Positions 1 through 6,038 of a stretch of 7,433 nt of DNA are shown here, piece after piece. Source of the DNA: Chlamydiota bacterium. Its GTDB lineage: Bacteria > Auribacterota > UBA3054 > B51-G9. Each line of letters opens with the position of its first letter. Position 1 is the stretch's first letter. Under the pieces are notes generated by a model. The model saw nothing but the letters and a program-made list of their open reading frames with translations, was not told the DNA's origin and searched no databases. The position numbers were made by a program, and so were the translations under genes. The stretch covers positions 1 to 7,433 of the forward strand of contig QMOL01000143.1 of assembly GCA_003648225.1 (NCBI GenBank), written 5' to 3'.

Positions 1-137
1 AACTTAGTGCCCGGCTGAACGCACTGCATATTCCCGCTTTTAAGAACAATTTTATCGGGAGTATTATCGGAATTATGAGAGCAGCCGGAAAGAAAAATAA
101 CAAGAGCAGCGATGCAGAGGAAAAGTATTTTTTTCAT
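1..137 (-). CDS. Putative lipoprotein, N-terminal 45 residues (partial; runs off left edge)
   Basis: Reading leftward from the ATG at 137-135 gives 45 codons with no stop before the window ends. Seen: a classic type II signal peptide, with Lys2-Lys3, a hydrophobic stretch at residues 4-16, and the lipobox L16-S17-G18-C19. Cys19 should be lipidated after cleavage, which would place the protein on the periplasmic side of a membrane or on the outer membrane. A short polar linker (residues 20-28) follows, then KIVLKSGNMQCVQPGTK. That last stretch resembles the opening strand of bacterial Ig-like (Big_1-type) domains, which often read sGn-Q-x-x-pGt; this is a weak inference from about 15 residues. 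No strong Shine-Dalgarno precedes the ATG, only an A-rich leader. It lies downstream of the PFOR gene on the same strand but is separated from it by a strong terminator and 266 bases, so it probably has its own promoter. The lipoprotein call is firm; the function is unknown. Confidence 0.8.
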   Translation of the reverse strand, partial: MKKILFLCIAALVIFLSGCSHNSDNTPDKIVLKSGNMQCVQPGTK

Positions 138-221
138 TTTCGGGTTTCTAATTTTGTTTTTTGTTAAATTGTGGCTACAATACTATCAATACTTATTTCG
201 AAGCATTGTTGGTCAAATTAA

Positions 222-240
222 GTCAAGTTCCAAACTTGAC
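222..240. repeat. Perfect 8-3-8 inverted repeat upstream of the lipoprotein gene
   Basis: GTCAAGTT (222-229), spacer CCA, AACTTGAC (233-240). It lies 85 bases upstream of the lipoprotein start. The symmetry suits a dimeric regulator's operator, and the TTGAC half-sites also offer -35-like hexamers (TTGACT at 226-221 and TTGACC at 216-211 on the minus strand). No convincing -10 box sits at 16-18 bases from either, so I do not call a promoter. As RNA the arms would form a tight triloop hairpin with no T-tract after it, so it is not a terminator. Confidence 0.45.
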
Positions 241-281
241 TGGATTAACACACGATTAGCATGCAAAATCTCACTATATCT

Positions 282-302
282 GCCGACCTCAACGAGGTCA
301 GC
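282..302 (-). repeat. 9-bp hairpin with triloop in the PFOR-lipoprotein intergenic region
   Basis: On the minus strand the sequence reads GCTGACCTC-GTT-GAGGTCGGC. All nine positions pair if one U-G wobble is allowed. On the plus strand the same position is a C-A mismatch, so the RNA structure is better on the minus strand, the direction of the lipoprotein gene. No T-run follows on either strand, so it is not an intrinsic terminator. It could be an RNA element in the lipoprotein leader, an operator, or part of a small RNA; nothing in the sequence decides this. Confidence 0.4.
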
Positions 303-344
303 TACAGTTTCTCAGTCCTTAGTTATTTGCTACCGATTAATGTA

Positions 345-390
345 CAATCAACAAAAAATGTCGGTTGTAGCCGACATTTTTTGTTGATTG
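345..390 (-). terminator. Intrinsic terminator of the PFOR gene, symmetric (probably bidirectional)
   Basis: Two perfect 20-base arms, CAATCAACAAAAAATGTCGG (345-364) and its complement (371-390), flank a 6-base loop. The GC-containing core is ATGTCGG/CCGACAT, followed by a T-run in the arm; because the arms are complementary, the other strand also ends in a T-run. It begins 14 bases past the PFOR stop, as expected for its terminator. There is no convergent gene to the left, so the bidirectional form mainly insulates PFOR from any plus-strand readthrough. Confidence 0.9.
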
Positions 391-403
391 ATTTCCTATT
401 CGC

Positions 404-3400
404 TTATTCGTCTGTTTTAAGAGACGCGAGCTTTTTGTAAAGCGAGAAGTGGTTTTTAACAGCCACTTCCGCGTGCTCCATGAGAACAGCAGCGTGTTCA
501 GGGTTCTTAGCTTTCAAAGTACGGAACCTGTTTTCGCTGTAAGCATATTCTTCGTAAGGAAGAGAAGGATCTTTCGACTCGAAAGTGAGAGGATTTTTAC
601 CTTCCGCCGCAAGTGCGGGATTAAATCTGTAAAGAGGCCAGCTGCCTGAAGCAACAGCTTTTTTCTGCTGATTCATTCCTTTAGTCATATTGATACCGTG
701 TGCTATACAATGTGAGTAAGCAATGATAAGCGAAGGTCCTTCGTGAGCTTCCGCTTCAACAAAAGCTTTTACTGTCTGAGCCGGATTAGCCCCCATTGCG
801 ATTTTTGCGACATAAACATTTCCGTAAGTCATCGCCATCATGCCGAGATCTTTCTTAGGAAGCGGTTTTCCACCGGCAGCAAATTTCGCGACCGCTGCAA
901 GAGGAGTCGCTTTCGACATCTGTCCACCTGTATTAGAATAAACTTCGGTATCAAGAACGAGAACATTGATGTTCCTTCCTGAAGCGAGTGCGTGGTCGAG
1001 TCCACCGTAACCGATGTCATACGCCCAACCGTCGCCGCCGACGATCCAGACAGATTTTTTAACGAGATAATCAGCTACTGAAGCGAGTTGTTTACAAATT
1101 TTGCAGTCATTTCCTGATATTTTTTCTTTAAGTTCAGCGATTCTCGCGCGTTGTGCTTCGATTAAGTCCTGAGTTGACTGGTCAGCGTCTTTGATTTCTG
1201 AAAGCAGTGGTTGTATATCCGTGCATTTGTCAGAAGCGAGACATTTGTCAACCAATTCATTTGCGAATTCAGTAAATTTATCAACAGTTAATCTCATACC
1301 GAGGCCGAATTCCGCATTATCTTCGAAGAGAGAATTTGACCAGGCCGGTCCACGTCCGTCATCTCTTGTAGTGTAAGGAGTAGTCGGTAAATTGCCGCCG
1401 TAGATTGATGAGCAGCCGGTTGCGTTGGCAACGAGCATTCTGTCACCAAACAGCTGAGTCATTAATTTTACGTAAGGAGTTTCTCCGCATCCGGCACAAG
1501 CGCCTGAATATTCAAACAAAGCTCTTGAGAACTGGCTTCCTTTAACGGTAGCGCGGTTCATAATAGAAGCAGGCGGGTCAGGGATATTAAGGAAGAAGTC
1601 ATAATTTTTGACTTCATTTACTCTGAGTGGCGCCTGGAGTTCCATATTAATAGCTTTTTTACCTTCAATTTCCTTGTTTTTAGCTGGACATATTTCAATA
1701 CATGCACCGCAACCTGTACAATCTTCCGGAGCGATTTGGACGGTGAATTTTTTACCTTTCAAAGCAGGTCCGCCTTTAGCGTCAACAGATTTAAAAGTTT
1801 CGGGAGCATCGTTAAGGCAATCAGGATCGTAAGCTTTAATTCTGATAGCGGCGTGAGGACAAACGAAAGAACAAAGTCCGCACTGGATACAGACATTATT
1901 ATCCCAAACCGGGATTTCGACAGCGATGTTTCTTTTTTCATATTTCGTTGTTCCGGTAGGGAATGAGCCGTCATCCGGCATAACCGAAACAGGAACATCA
2001 TCGCCTTTGCCCTCAATAATCTGTCCTGTAAGATCTTTAATAAATTTAGGAGCGGTTTCGGGAACGGCAGCATGAATATGAGTAGAGCTAGTAGGAGAAT
2101 CCGGAATTTCAACTTCCTCTATTCCGTTGAGAGCTTTATCAACAGCTTCGCAGTTCATGGAGACGATTTTCTCACCTTTAGAGCCGTAAGTTTTTTTGAT
2201 AGCTTCTTTAATTTTTTCAATTGCGAGTTTTTCGTCAATCACTTTTGAGATATTGAAGAAAGCGGTTTGCATAATAACATTAATTCTGCTTCCGAGTCCG
2301 ATTTCTCCAGCAATTTTCAAGCCATCGATAGTGTAAACTTTAAGTTTTTTATCGATAATCTGTTTTTGAACTTCTGCGGGAAGAGTCGCCCATAATTCAT
2401 CAGCATTGAACATACTGTTAAGGAGGAAAGTGCCGCCTTCTTTAATATTTTTAAGCATATCGTATTTTTCGAGGAACGAAGAATTATGACACGCAAGGAA
2501 ATCCGCTTTAGTAATAAGGTAAGAACTTCTGATAATATTTTTACCGAAGCGAAGATGAGAAACGGTAACCGCACCGGCTTTTTTAGAATCGTAAACGAAA
2601 TAACCCTGAGCGTAATTATCAGTATTATCACCAATGATTTTAATTGAGTTTTTATTCGCGCCAACTGTTCCATCAGATCCAAGTCCGTAAAACATTGCTG
2701 AATAAGTGCTTTCGTCTTCCGCGTGGAATGAATTGTCAACTTCAATGCTTGTGTTTGTAACATCATCATTAATACCAACAGTAAAATGATTTTTCGGCTT
2801 ATCAGCTTTGAGATTGTCAAGTACAGCTTTACACATCGATGCTGAAAATTCTTTTGAACCGAGGGCGTATCTGCCGCCAACGATTGTCGGCCATACATTG
2901 AATTTCGATTTGTCAACTTCCATTGTTTCACCAATCGCTGTGCGGACATCTTCGTAAAGTGGTTCGCCGATTGAGCCTGGTTCTTTAGTTCTGTCGAGTG
3001 TAGCGATAGATTTAACTGTTTTGGGGAAAGCGTCAATCATATCTTTAATAGAGAAAGGTCTGAAAAGTCTTACTTTAATCATGCCTACTTTTTCGCCTTT
3101 AGCGACAAGATAATCAATGGTCTCGTGCATCGCGTCCGCACCGGATCCCATCATAACAACAACGCGTTCAGCTTCCGGATGACCGATATAATCAAAGAGT
3201 TTGTATTCTCTTCCAACTATTTTGGCGAAATTATCCATAGCTTTTTGAACTATAGCCGGAGTAGCTTCATAATATTTATTAACGGTTTCGCGCCCCTGGA
3301 AATAAACGTCAGGGTTTTGCGATGAGCCGCGCAGGACAGGACGGTCAGGCGTTAATCCGCGATTGCGATGTGCGAGGACAAGGTCGTCATTAATCATTGC

Positions 3401-3976
3401 TTTCATATCATCGTAATCCAAGACTTCTACTTTTTTGATTTCATGTGAAGTGCGGAATCCATCAAAGAAATGGATAAAAGGAATTCTTGATTCTAAAGTT
3501 GCTGCTTGAGAGATAAGAGCGAAATCCATTACTTCCTGAACACTTCCGGAACACAGTTGGGCAAAGCCGGTTGAGCGTGTAGCCATTACATCCGAATGAT
3601 CACCGAAGATTGAAAGTGCCTGACAGGCGATAGAGCGTGCAGACACATGAAAAACGGTGCTTGTGAGTTCGCCCGCGATTTTAAACATATTAGGGATCAT
3701 AAGGAGAAGTCCCTGTGATGCTGTAAATGTTGTTGTAAGCGCGCCGGAAGTTAGAGCTCCGTGAACAGCGCCTGACGCGCCGCCTTCGGACTGCATTTCA
3801 ACAACTGAAGGAATAGTTCCCCAGATGTTTGGAGTATCAGCCGCGCTTTTAGCGTCAGAAATTTCCCCCATGGGTGATGATGGAGTAATAGGATAGATTG
3901 CTATCACTTCATTAGTTGCGTGGGCAACATGAGCTGCCGCGGCATTCCCGTCCATACAAACTTTTTTACGAGCCAT
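404..3976 (-). CDS. nifJ: Pyruvate:ferredoxin (flavodoxin) oxidoreductase, single-chain
   Basis: Cytoplasmic enzyme that oxidises pyruvate and CoA to acetyl-CoA and CO2 and passes the electrons to ferredoxin or flavodoxin; central to anaerobic energy metabolism. The complete 1190-residue chain has the normal domain order of homodimeric PFORs. The N-terminal pyruvate/TPP domain carries YPITPSSPMGE (28-38), and the CoA-binding and gamma-type domains follow to about residue 640. An 8Fe ferredoxin-like domain has C696/C699/C702/C706 and C753/C756/C759/C763. The C-terminal TPP domain has CAGCGE (827-832), GDGWAYDIGYGG (981-992) and NTGGQ (1015-1019). The proximal-cluster ligands C827, C830, C855 and C1090 are present at spacings like those of the Desulfovibrio africanus enzyme. 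It ends near residue 1190 and so lacks the long C-terminal extension of that enzyme. The start is supported by AAGGA 7 bases upstream. Monocistronic: own promoter, 84-nt leader and terminator. All catalytic motifs are intact. An unusual CX5C...CX2C set lies at 912-961. Confidence 0.97.
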   Translation of the reverse strand: MARKKVCMDGNAAAAHVAHATNEVIAIYPITPSSPMGEISDAKSAADTPNIWGTIPSVVEMQSEGGASGAVHGALTSGALTTTFTASQGLLLMIPNMFKIAGELTSTVFHVSARSIACQALSIFGDHSDVMATRSTGFAQLCSGSVQEVMDFALISQAATLESRIPFIHFFDGFRTSHEIKKVEVLDYDDMKAMINDDLVLAHRNRGLTPDRPVLRGSSQNPDVYFQGRETVNKYYEATPAIVQKAMDNFAKIVGREYKLFDYIGHPEAERVVVMMGSGADAMHETIDYLVAKGEKVGMIKVRLFRPFSIKDMIDAFPKTVKSIATLDRTKEPGSIGEPLYEDVRTAIGETMEVDKSKFNVWPTIVGGRYALGSKEFSASMCKAVLDNLKADKPKNHFTVGINDDVTNTSIEVDNSFHAEDESTYSAMFYGLGSDGTVGANKNSIKIIGDNTDNYAQGYFVYDSKKAGAVTVSHLRFGKNIIRSSYLITKADFLACHNSSFLEKYDMLKNIKEGGTFLLNSMFNADELWATLPAEVQKQIIDKKLKVYTIDGLKIAGEIGLGSRINVIMQTAFFNISKVIDEKLAIEKIKEAIKKTYGSKGEKIVSMNCEAVDKALNGIEEVEIPDSPTSSTHIHAAVPETAPKFIKDLTGQIIEGKGDDVPVSVMPDDGSFPTGTTKYEKRNIAVEIPVWDNNVCIQCGLCSFVCPHAAIRIKAYDPDCLNDAPETFKSVDAKGGPALKGKKFTVQIAPEDCTGCGACIEICPAKNKEIEGKKAINMELQAPLRVNEVKNYDFFLNIPDPPASIMNRATVKGSQFSRALFEYSGACAGCGETPYVKLMTQLFGDRMLVANATGCSSIYGGNLPTTPYTTRDDGRGPAWSNSLFEDNAEFGLGMRLTVDKFTEFANELVDKCLASDKCTDIQPLLSEIKDADQSTQDLIEAQRARIAELKEKISGNDCKICKQLASVADYLVKKSVWIVGGDGWAYDIGYGGLDHALASGRNINVLVLDTEVYSNTGGQMSKATPLAAVAKFAAGGKPLPKKDLGMMAMTYGNVYVAKIAMGANPAQTVKAFVEAEAHEGPSLIIAYSHCIAHGINMTKGMNQQKKAVASGSWPLYRFNPALAAEGKNPLTFESKDPSLPYEEYAYSENRFRTLKAKNPEHAAVLMEHAEVAVKNHFSLYKKLASLKTDE

Positions 3977-3983
3977 AATATAA

Positions 3984-3988
3984 TCCTT
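3984..3988 (-). promoter_or_regulatory. Shine-Dalgarno site of the PFOR gene
   Basis: AAGGA on the minus strand, inside AAAAAGGATT, 7 bases before the ATG at 3976-3974. It fixes the start and is the only good Shine-Dalgarno in the window; the three plus-strand transporter genes have none. Confidence 0.8.
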
Positions 3989-4001
3989 TTTTTAGTTGTT
4001 A

Positions 4002-4023
4002 GCGCCGTATAATAAAACGGCGC
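4002..4023 (-). promoter_or_regulatory. GC-rich hairpin in the PFOR 5' leader
   Basis: Perfect 7-bp arms GCGCCGT (4002-4008) and ACGGCGC (4017-4023) enclose an 8-base all-A/T loop. Counting from the predicted transcription start near 4060, the hairpin spans about +38 to +59 and ends 13 bases before the Shine-Dalgarno. It could protect the mRNA 5' end, bind a protein, or act as a DNA operator. On the minus strand no T-run follows, so it is not an attenuator by itself. On the plus strand a run of seven Ts follows (4027-4033), but no plus-strand gene lies just upstream. Confidence 0.5.
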
Positions 4024-4066
4024 GCATTTTTTTGATTAAGTTTAAGGTATAATACCAAACAGGGCT

Positions 4067-4095
4067 ATTATACTAAAAACGTTTTTTAAATTCAA
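4067..4095 (-). promoter_or_regulatory. Sigma-70-type promoter of the PFOR gene
   Basis: On the minus strand, TTGAAT (4095-4090) is followed by a 17-base spacer and a perfect TATAAT (4072-4067). The predicted start is near 4060, giving an 84-nt leader. An 11-base palindrome, GGTATAATACC (4046-4056), lies at about +5 to +15, where a bound repressor could block elongation. This is a near-consensus vegetative promoter, consistent with high constitutive or repressor-controlled expression. Confidence 0.75.
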
Positions 4096-4131
4096 GCGGT
4101 TGCAGTTATTTTTCGATAACAAACTTATTGT

Positions 4132-4149
4132 TTGGCACAAAAATTGCTT
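4132..4149 (+). promoter_or_regulatory. Candidate sigma-54 (RpoN) promoter facing the ABC transporter operon
   Basis: TTGGCAC-AAAAA-TTGCTT on the plus strand matches the -24/-12 consensus. The invariant GG (4134-4135) and GC (4146-4147) are separated by exactly 10 bases. The predicted start is near 4159, with a leader of about 111 nt to the ATPase ATG. CAAAC/GTTTG (4120-4124 / 4130-4134) forms a small inverted repeat abutting the -24 element. Sigma-54 promoters need an activator of the NtrC family; no upstream activator site could be recognised. The match is good, but a single 16-base motif in AT-rich DNA can occur by chance. Confidence 0.55.
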
Positions 4150-4161
4150 GCACGCTTGTGC

Positions 4162-4176
4162 TGTTAAATTTTAACA
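4162..4176. repeat. 6-3-6 palindrome just downstream of the candidate sigma-54 start
   Basis: TGTTAA-ATT-TTAACA is perfect in both arms and lies at about +4 to +18 of the predicted sigma-54 transcript, a good operator position. The arms resemble the redox repressor Rex site (TTGTTAA-N4-TTAACAA), but the spacer is one base short. Which regulator uses it, if any, is unknown. Confidence 0.35.
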
Positions 4177-4213
4177 ATTTTAAGAATGTTTTTTAGTCTT
4201 TTTGACTTACTAA

Positions 4214-4250
4214 ATGTCATTTTGACATAAGATTAATGTGACCTTTTAAT
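4214..4250 (+). promoter_or_regulatory. Sigma-70-type promoter with overlapping palindrome before the ABC operon
   Basis: A perfect -35 hexamer TTGACA (4222-4227), a 17-base spacer and TTTAAT (4245-4250, 5 of 6 matches) predict a start near 4257, only 13 bases before the ATPase ATG. That leader would be too short for a normal ribosome site, and none is seen. The -35 box is embedded in ATGTCA-TTT-TGACAT (4214-4228), a perfect 6-3-6 inverted repeat. A dimer bound there would cover the -35 and should repress. A TTGACT copy also sits at 4202-4207. Confidence 0.55.
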
Positions 4251-4269
4251 CATTTAACCCGATAATCTT

Positions 4270-5202
4270 ATGATTGAAGTAAAAAACCTTACCAAAAAGT
4301 TCGGCTCGCTTACCGCTGTTAATAATCTTTCTTTCATTGTAAATCGAGGCGAGGTTCTTGGATTTCTCGGACCTAACGGCGCCGGAAAATCTACAACTAT
4401 GAGAATGATTACTTGCTTCTTAACCCCAACTTCCGGCACCGCATCCGTTAACGGATTTGACGTTCTTAATAATCCGGTTGATGTCAGAAAGCAATTCGGT
4501 TATTTGCCGGAAAACGCGCCTGTATATCCTGATATGACTGTTGAATCTTTTCTAAAATTCATCGGTGAGATGCGCGGATTTTCCGGTACTGAGCTTAAGA
4601 AAAGAGTTGATGATACAATCGAAAAATGCTTTCTTAAAAATGTTAAGCATCAAACTATAGATACTCTTTCTAAAGGATATAAACAGCGTGTCTGTTTCGC
4701 GCAGGCAATTCTCCACGATCCACCTGTTTTAATTCTTGACGAACCTACTGATGGACTCGATCCGAATCAAAAACACGAAGTCAGACAACTCATCAAAAAA
4801 ATGGGTGAAGAAAAATGTGTTATCTTATCTACTCATATCCTTGAAGAAGTTGATTCTGTCTGTTCGCGTGCTATTATCATCGCCAAAGGTCAAATTGTCG
4901 CTGACGGTACTCCGGCAAAACTACGTGCAATGTCTAAACTTCACGGTGCAGTTACTCTTTCAATCCACAGAGTGGCTAAAGATTCTGTGATTCCGTTTCT
5001 AGCATCTTTGCCGGATGTTTACCACGCGGAAAGAATCGGTGAGAAAAACAACGCAAACGTTTACCGCGTATTCCCTAAAGAAAATAAAAATATTGCACAT
5101 CATATTGCCTCAGCAGTGCGTGAAAAGAAATGGGAAGTTGAAGAATTTAATATTGAAGAAGGAAGATTAGATGAAGTCTTTAGGAATGTAACAACTAAAT
5201 GA
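4270..5202 (+). CDS. ABC-2 type transporter ATP-binding protein (GldA/CcmA-like)
   Basis: The 310-residue ATPase should energise the permease encoded next door, at the cytoplasmic face of the inner membrane. All nucleotide-binding motifs are visible: Walker A GPNGAGKST (34-42), the YLPE Q-loop region (78-81, with Glu in place of the usual Gln as in many ABC-2 exporters), signature LSKGYKQR (133-140), Walker B VLILDEPT (153-160, catalytic E158), D-loop GLDP (162-165) and switch His189. A C-terminal extension of about 90 residues follows the core, as usual for the family linked to GldG-like proteins. The ATG at 4270 is chosen because MIEVKNLTKKFG is the normal start of such proteins; no Shine-Dalgarno precedes it. 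The permease starts 63 bases downstream, so the two are probably co-transcribed. The substrate cannot be told: the family includes gliding-motility, polysaccharide and heme-associated exporters. Confidence 0.93.
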   Translation: MIEVKNLTKKFGSLTAVNNLSFIVNRGEVLGFLGPNGAGKSTTMRMITCFLTPTSGTASVNGFDVLNNPVDVRKQFGYLPENAPVYPDMTVESFLKFIGEMRGFSGTELKKRVDDTIEKCFLKNVKHQTIDTLSKGYKQRVCFAQAILHDPPVLILDEPTDGLDPNQKHEVRQLIKKMGEEKCVILSTHILEEVDSVCSRAIIIAKGQIVADGTPAKLRAMSKLHGAVTLSIHRVAKDSVIPFLASLPDVYHAERIGEKNNANVYRVFPKENKNIAHHIASAVREKKWEVEEFNIEEGRLDEVFRNVTTK

Positions 5203-5265
5203 GCAATTTTAAACTTTTATGATCTGAAAAACTTTAACTTTATAACATAACCTTAAAATAAAACA

Positions 5266-6003
5266 ATGTTTCACTATATTAAAAGTATTGTAAAAAGGGA
5301 AATTAAAGGGTATTTCAACTCTCCCGTCGCTTATGTCTTTATTGTTATTTTTTTGATATTATGCGGTTTCTTTACATTTAACGTCAGTAATTTTTATGAA
5401 GCGAGAATCGCTGATCTGCGCGCGTTTTTTGTTTGGCATCCTTGGCTGTTTCTTTTCCTTATTCCATCAATTGCTATGCGCCTTTGGGCAGAAGAAAGAC
5501 GTAGTGGTACTATTGAAATTCTTTTGACTCTGCCGGTGACTACCGGACAAGCTGTCATTGCAAAATTTATTGCCGCGTGGATTTTTGTCGGTATTGCTCT
5601 CGCTTTAACTTTTCCGCTTGTTATTACTGTTTTCTATCTTGGAAACCCGGATGTTGGTGCTATTATTACCGGATATCTCGGCAGCTTTTTTCTTGCAGGT
5701 GCTTATCTTTCAATAGGAAGCTTTACTTCCGCGTTGACTAGAAATCAGGTTATTGCTTTTATTCTCGCTGTCGTATTTTGCCTCTTTCTCGTCCTCGCCG
5801 GATGGCCGCCTGTCACATCAGCTTTGTCGAAATTCGCATCCGCGGGCTTCATTAATTTTGTTGCCGCGTTAAGCTTTATGCCGCATTTTGAATCAATGCA
5901 GCGCGGCGTTATTGACAGTCGGGATATTATTTATTATTTATCTGTTATCGCATTTATGCTTTTCGCAAATACAGCTGTTCTTAACTCGCGAAAATCCGGT
6001 TAA
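5266..6003 (+). CDS. ABC-2 type transporter permease (GldF/NosY-like)
   Basis: Inner-membrane permease of 245 residues, the usual length for the family. Hydrophobic segments at about 20-40, 57-73, 101-124, 132-156, 162-181 and 221-240 indicate six helices. The cytoplasmic loop after helix 2 carries the family hallmark RLWAEERRSGTIEILLTLPV (72-91), which couples to the ATPase. The C-terminal RGVIDSRDIIYYLSVIAF (213-230) is also typical of GldF-like permeases that partner with GldG-like proteins. It sits 63 bases after the ATPase gene and 35 bases before the GldG-like gene, so it is the membrane core of one complex. The ATG is preceded by AAAATAAAACA with no Shine-Dalgarno; the start is supported by the family-typical short cytoplasmic N-terminus before helix 1. 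Intact, with no unusual features. Substrate unknown. Confidence 0.92.
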   Translation: MFHYIKSIVKREIKGYFNSPVAYVFIVIFLILCGFFTFNVSNFYEARIADLRAFFVWHPWLFLFLIPSIAMRLWAEERRSGTIEILLTLPVTTGQAVIAKFIAAWIFVGIALALTFPLVITVFYLGNPDVGAIITGYLGSFFLAGAYLSIGSFTSALTRNQVIAFILAVVFCLFLVLAGWPPVTSALSKFASAGFINFVAALSFMPHFESMQRGVIDSRDIIYYLSVIAFMLFANTAVLNSRKSG

Positions 6004-6038
6004 TCAAACTATAATAATTAACTGTAAACTATTTAATA

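Noticed and set aside
282..325. CTGAGA-like motif and adjacent hairpin suggesting a TPP riboswitch upstream of the lipoprotein gene (minus strand)
   Set aside because: The other conserved TPP-riboswitch blocks are absent, and the short motif alone occurs by chance.
112..387. Plus-strand 91-codon open frame in the left intergenic region
   Set aside because: It overlaps the lipoprotein start and runs into the terminator stem, has no Shine-Dalgarno and no recognisable protein character; a chance frame in intergenic DNA.
2317..3036. 239-codon minus-strand frame inside nifJ in another reading frame, plus several shorter plus-strand frames across nifJ
   Set aside because: All lie within a fully conserved PFOR coding sequence; compositions are Ser/Leu/Ile/Lys-rich and show no domain. 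Shadows of the real frame.
4002..4033. GC hairpin followed by seven Ts on the plus strand, resembling an intrinsic terminator
   Set aside because: No plus-strand gene lies upstream (nifJ is on the other strand), and a 2-base gap plus A separates stem and T-run; better explained as a nifJ leader hairpin.
4048..4053. Perfect TATAAT on the plus strand as a further promoter for the ABC operon
   Set aside because: No -35-like hexamer at 16-18 bases upstream (the sequence there is CATTTT), and the motif is explained by the symmetric GGTATAATACC element.
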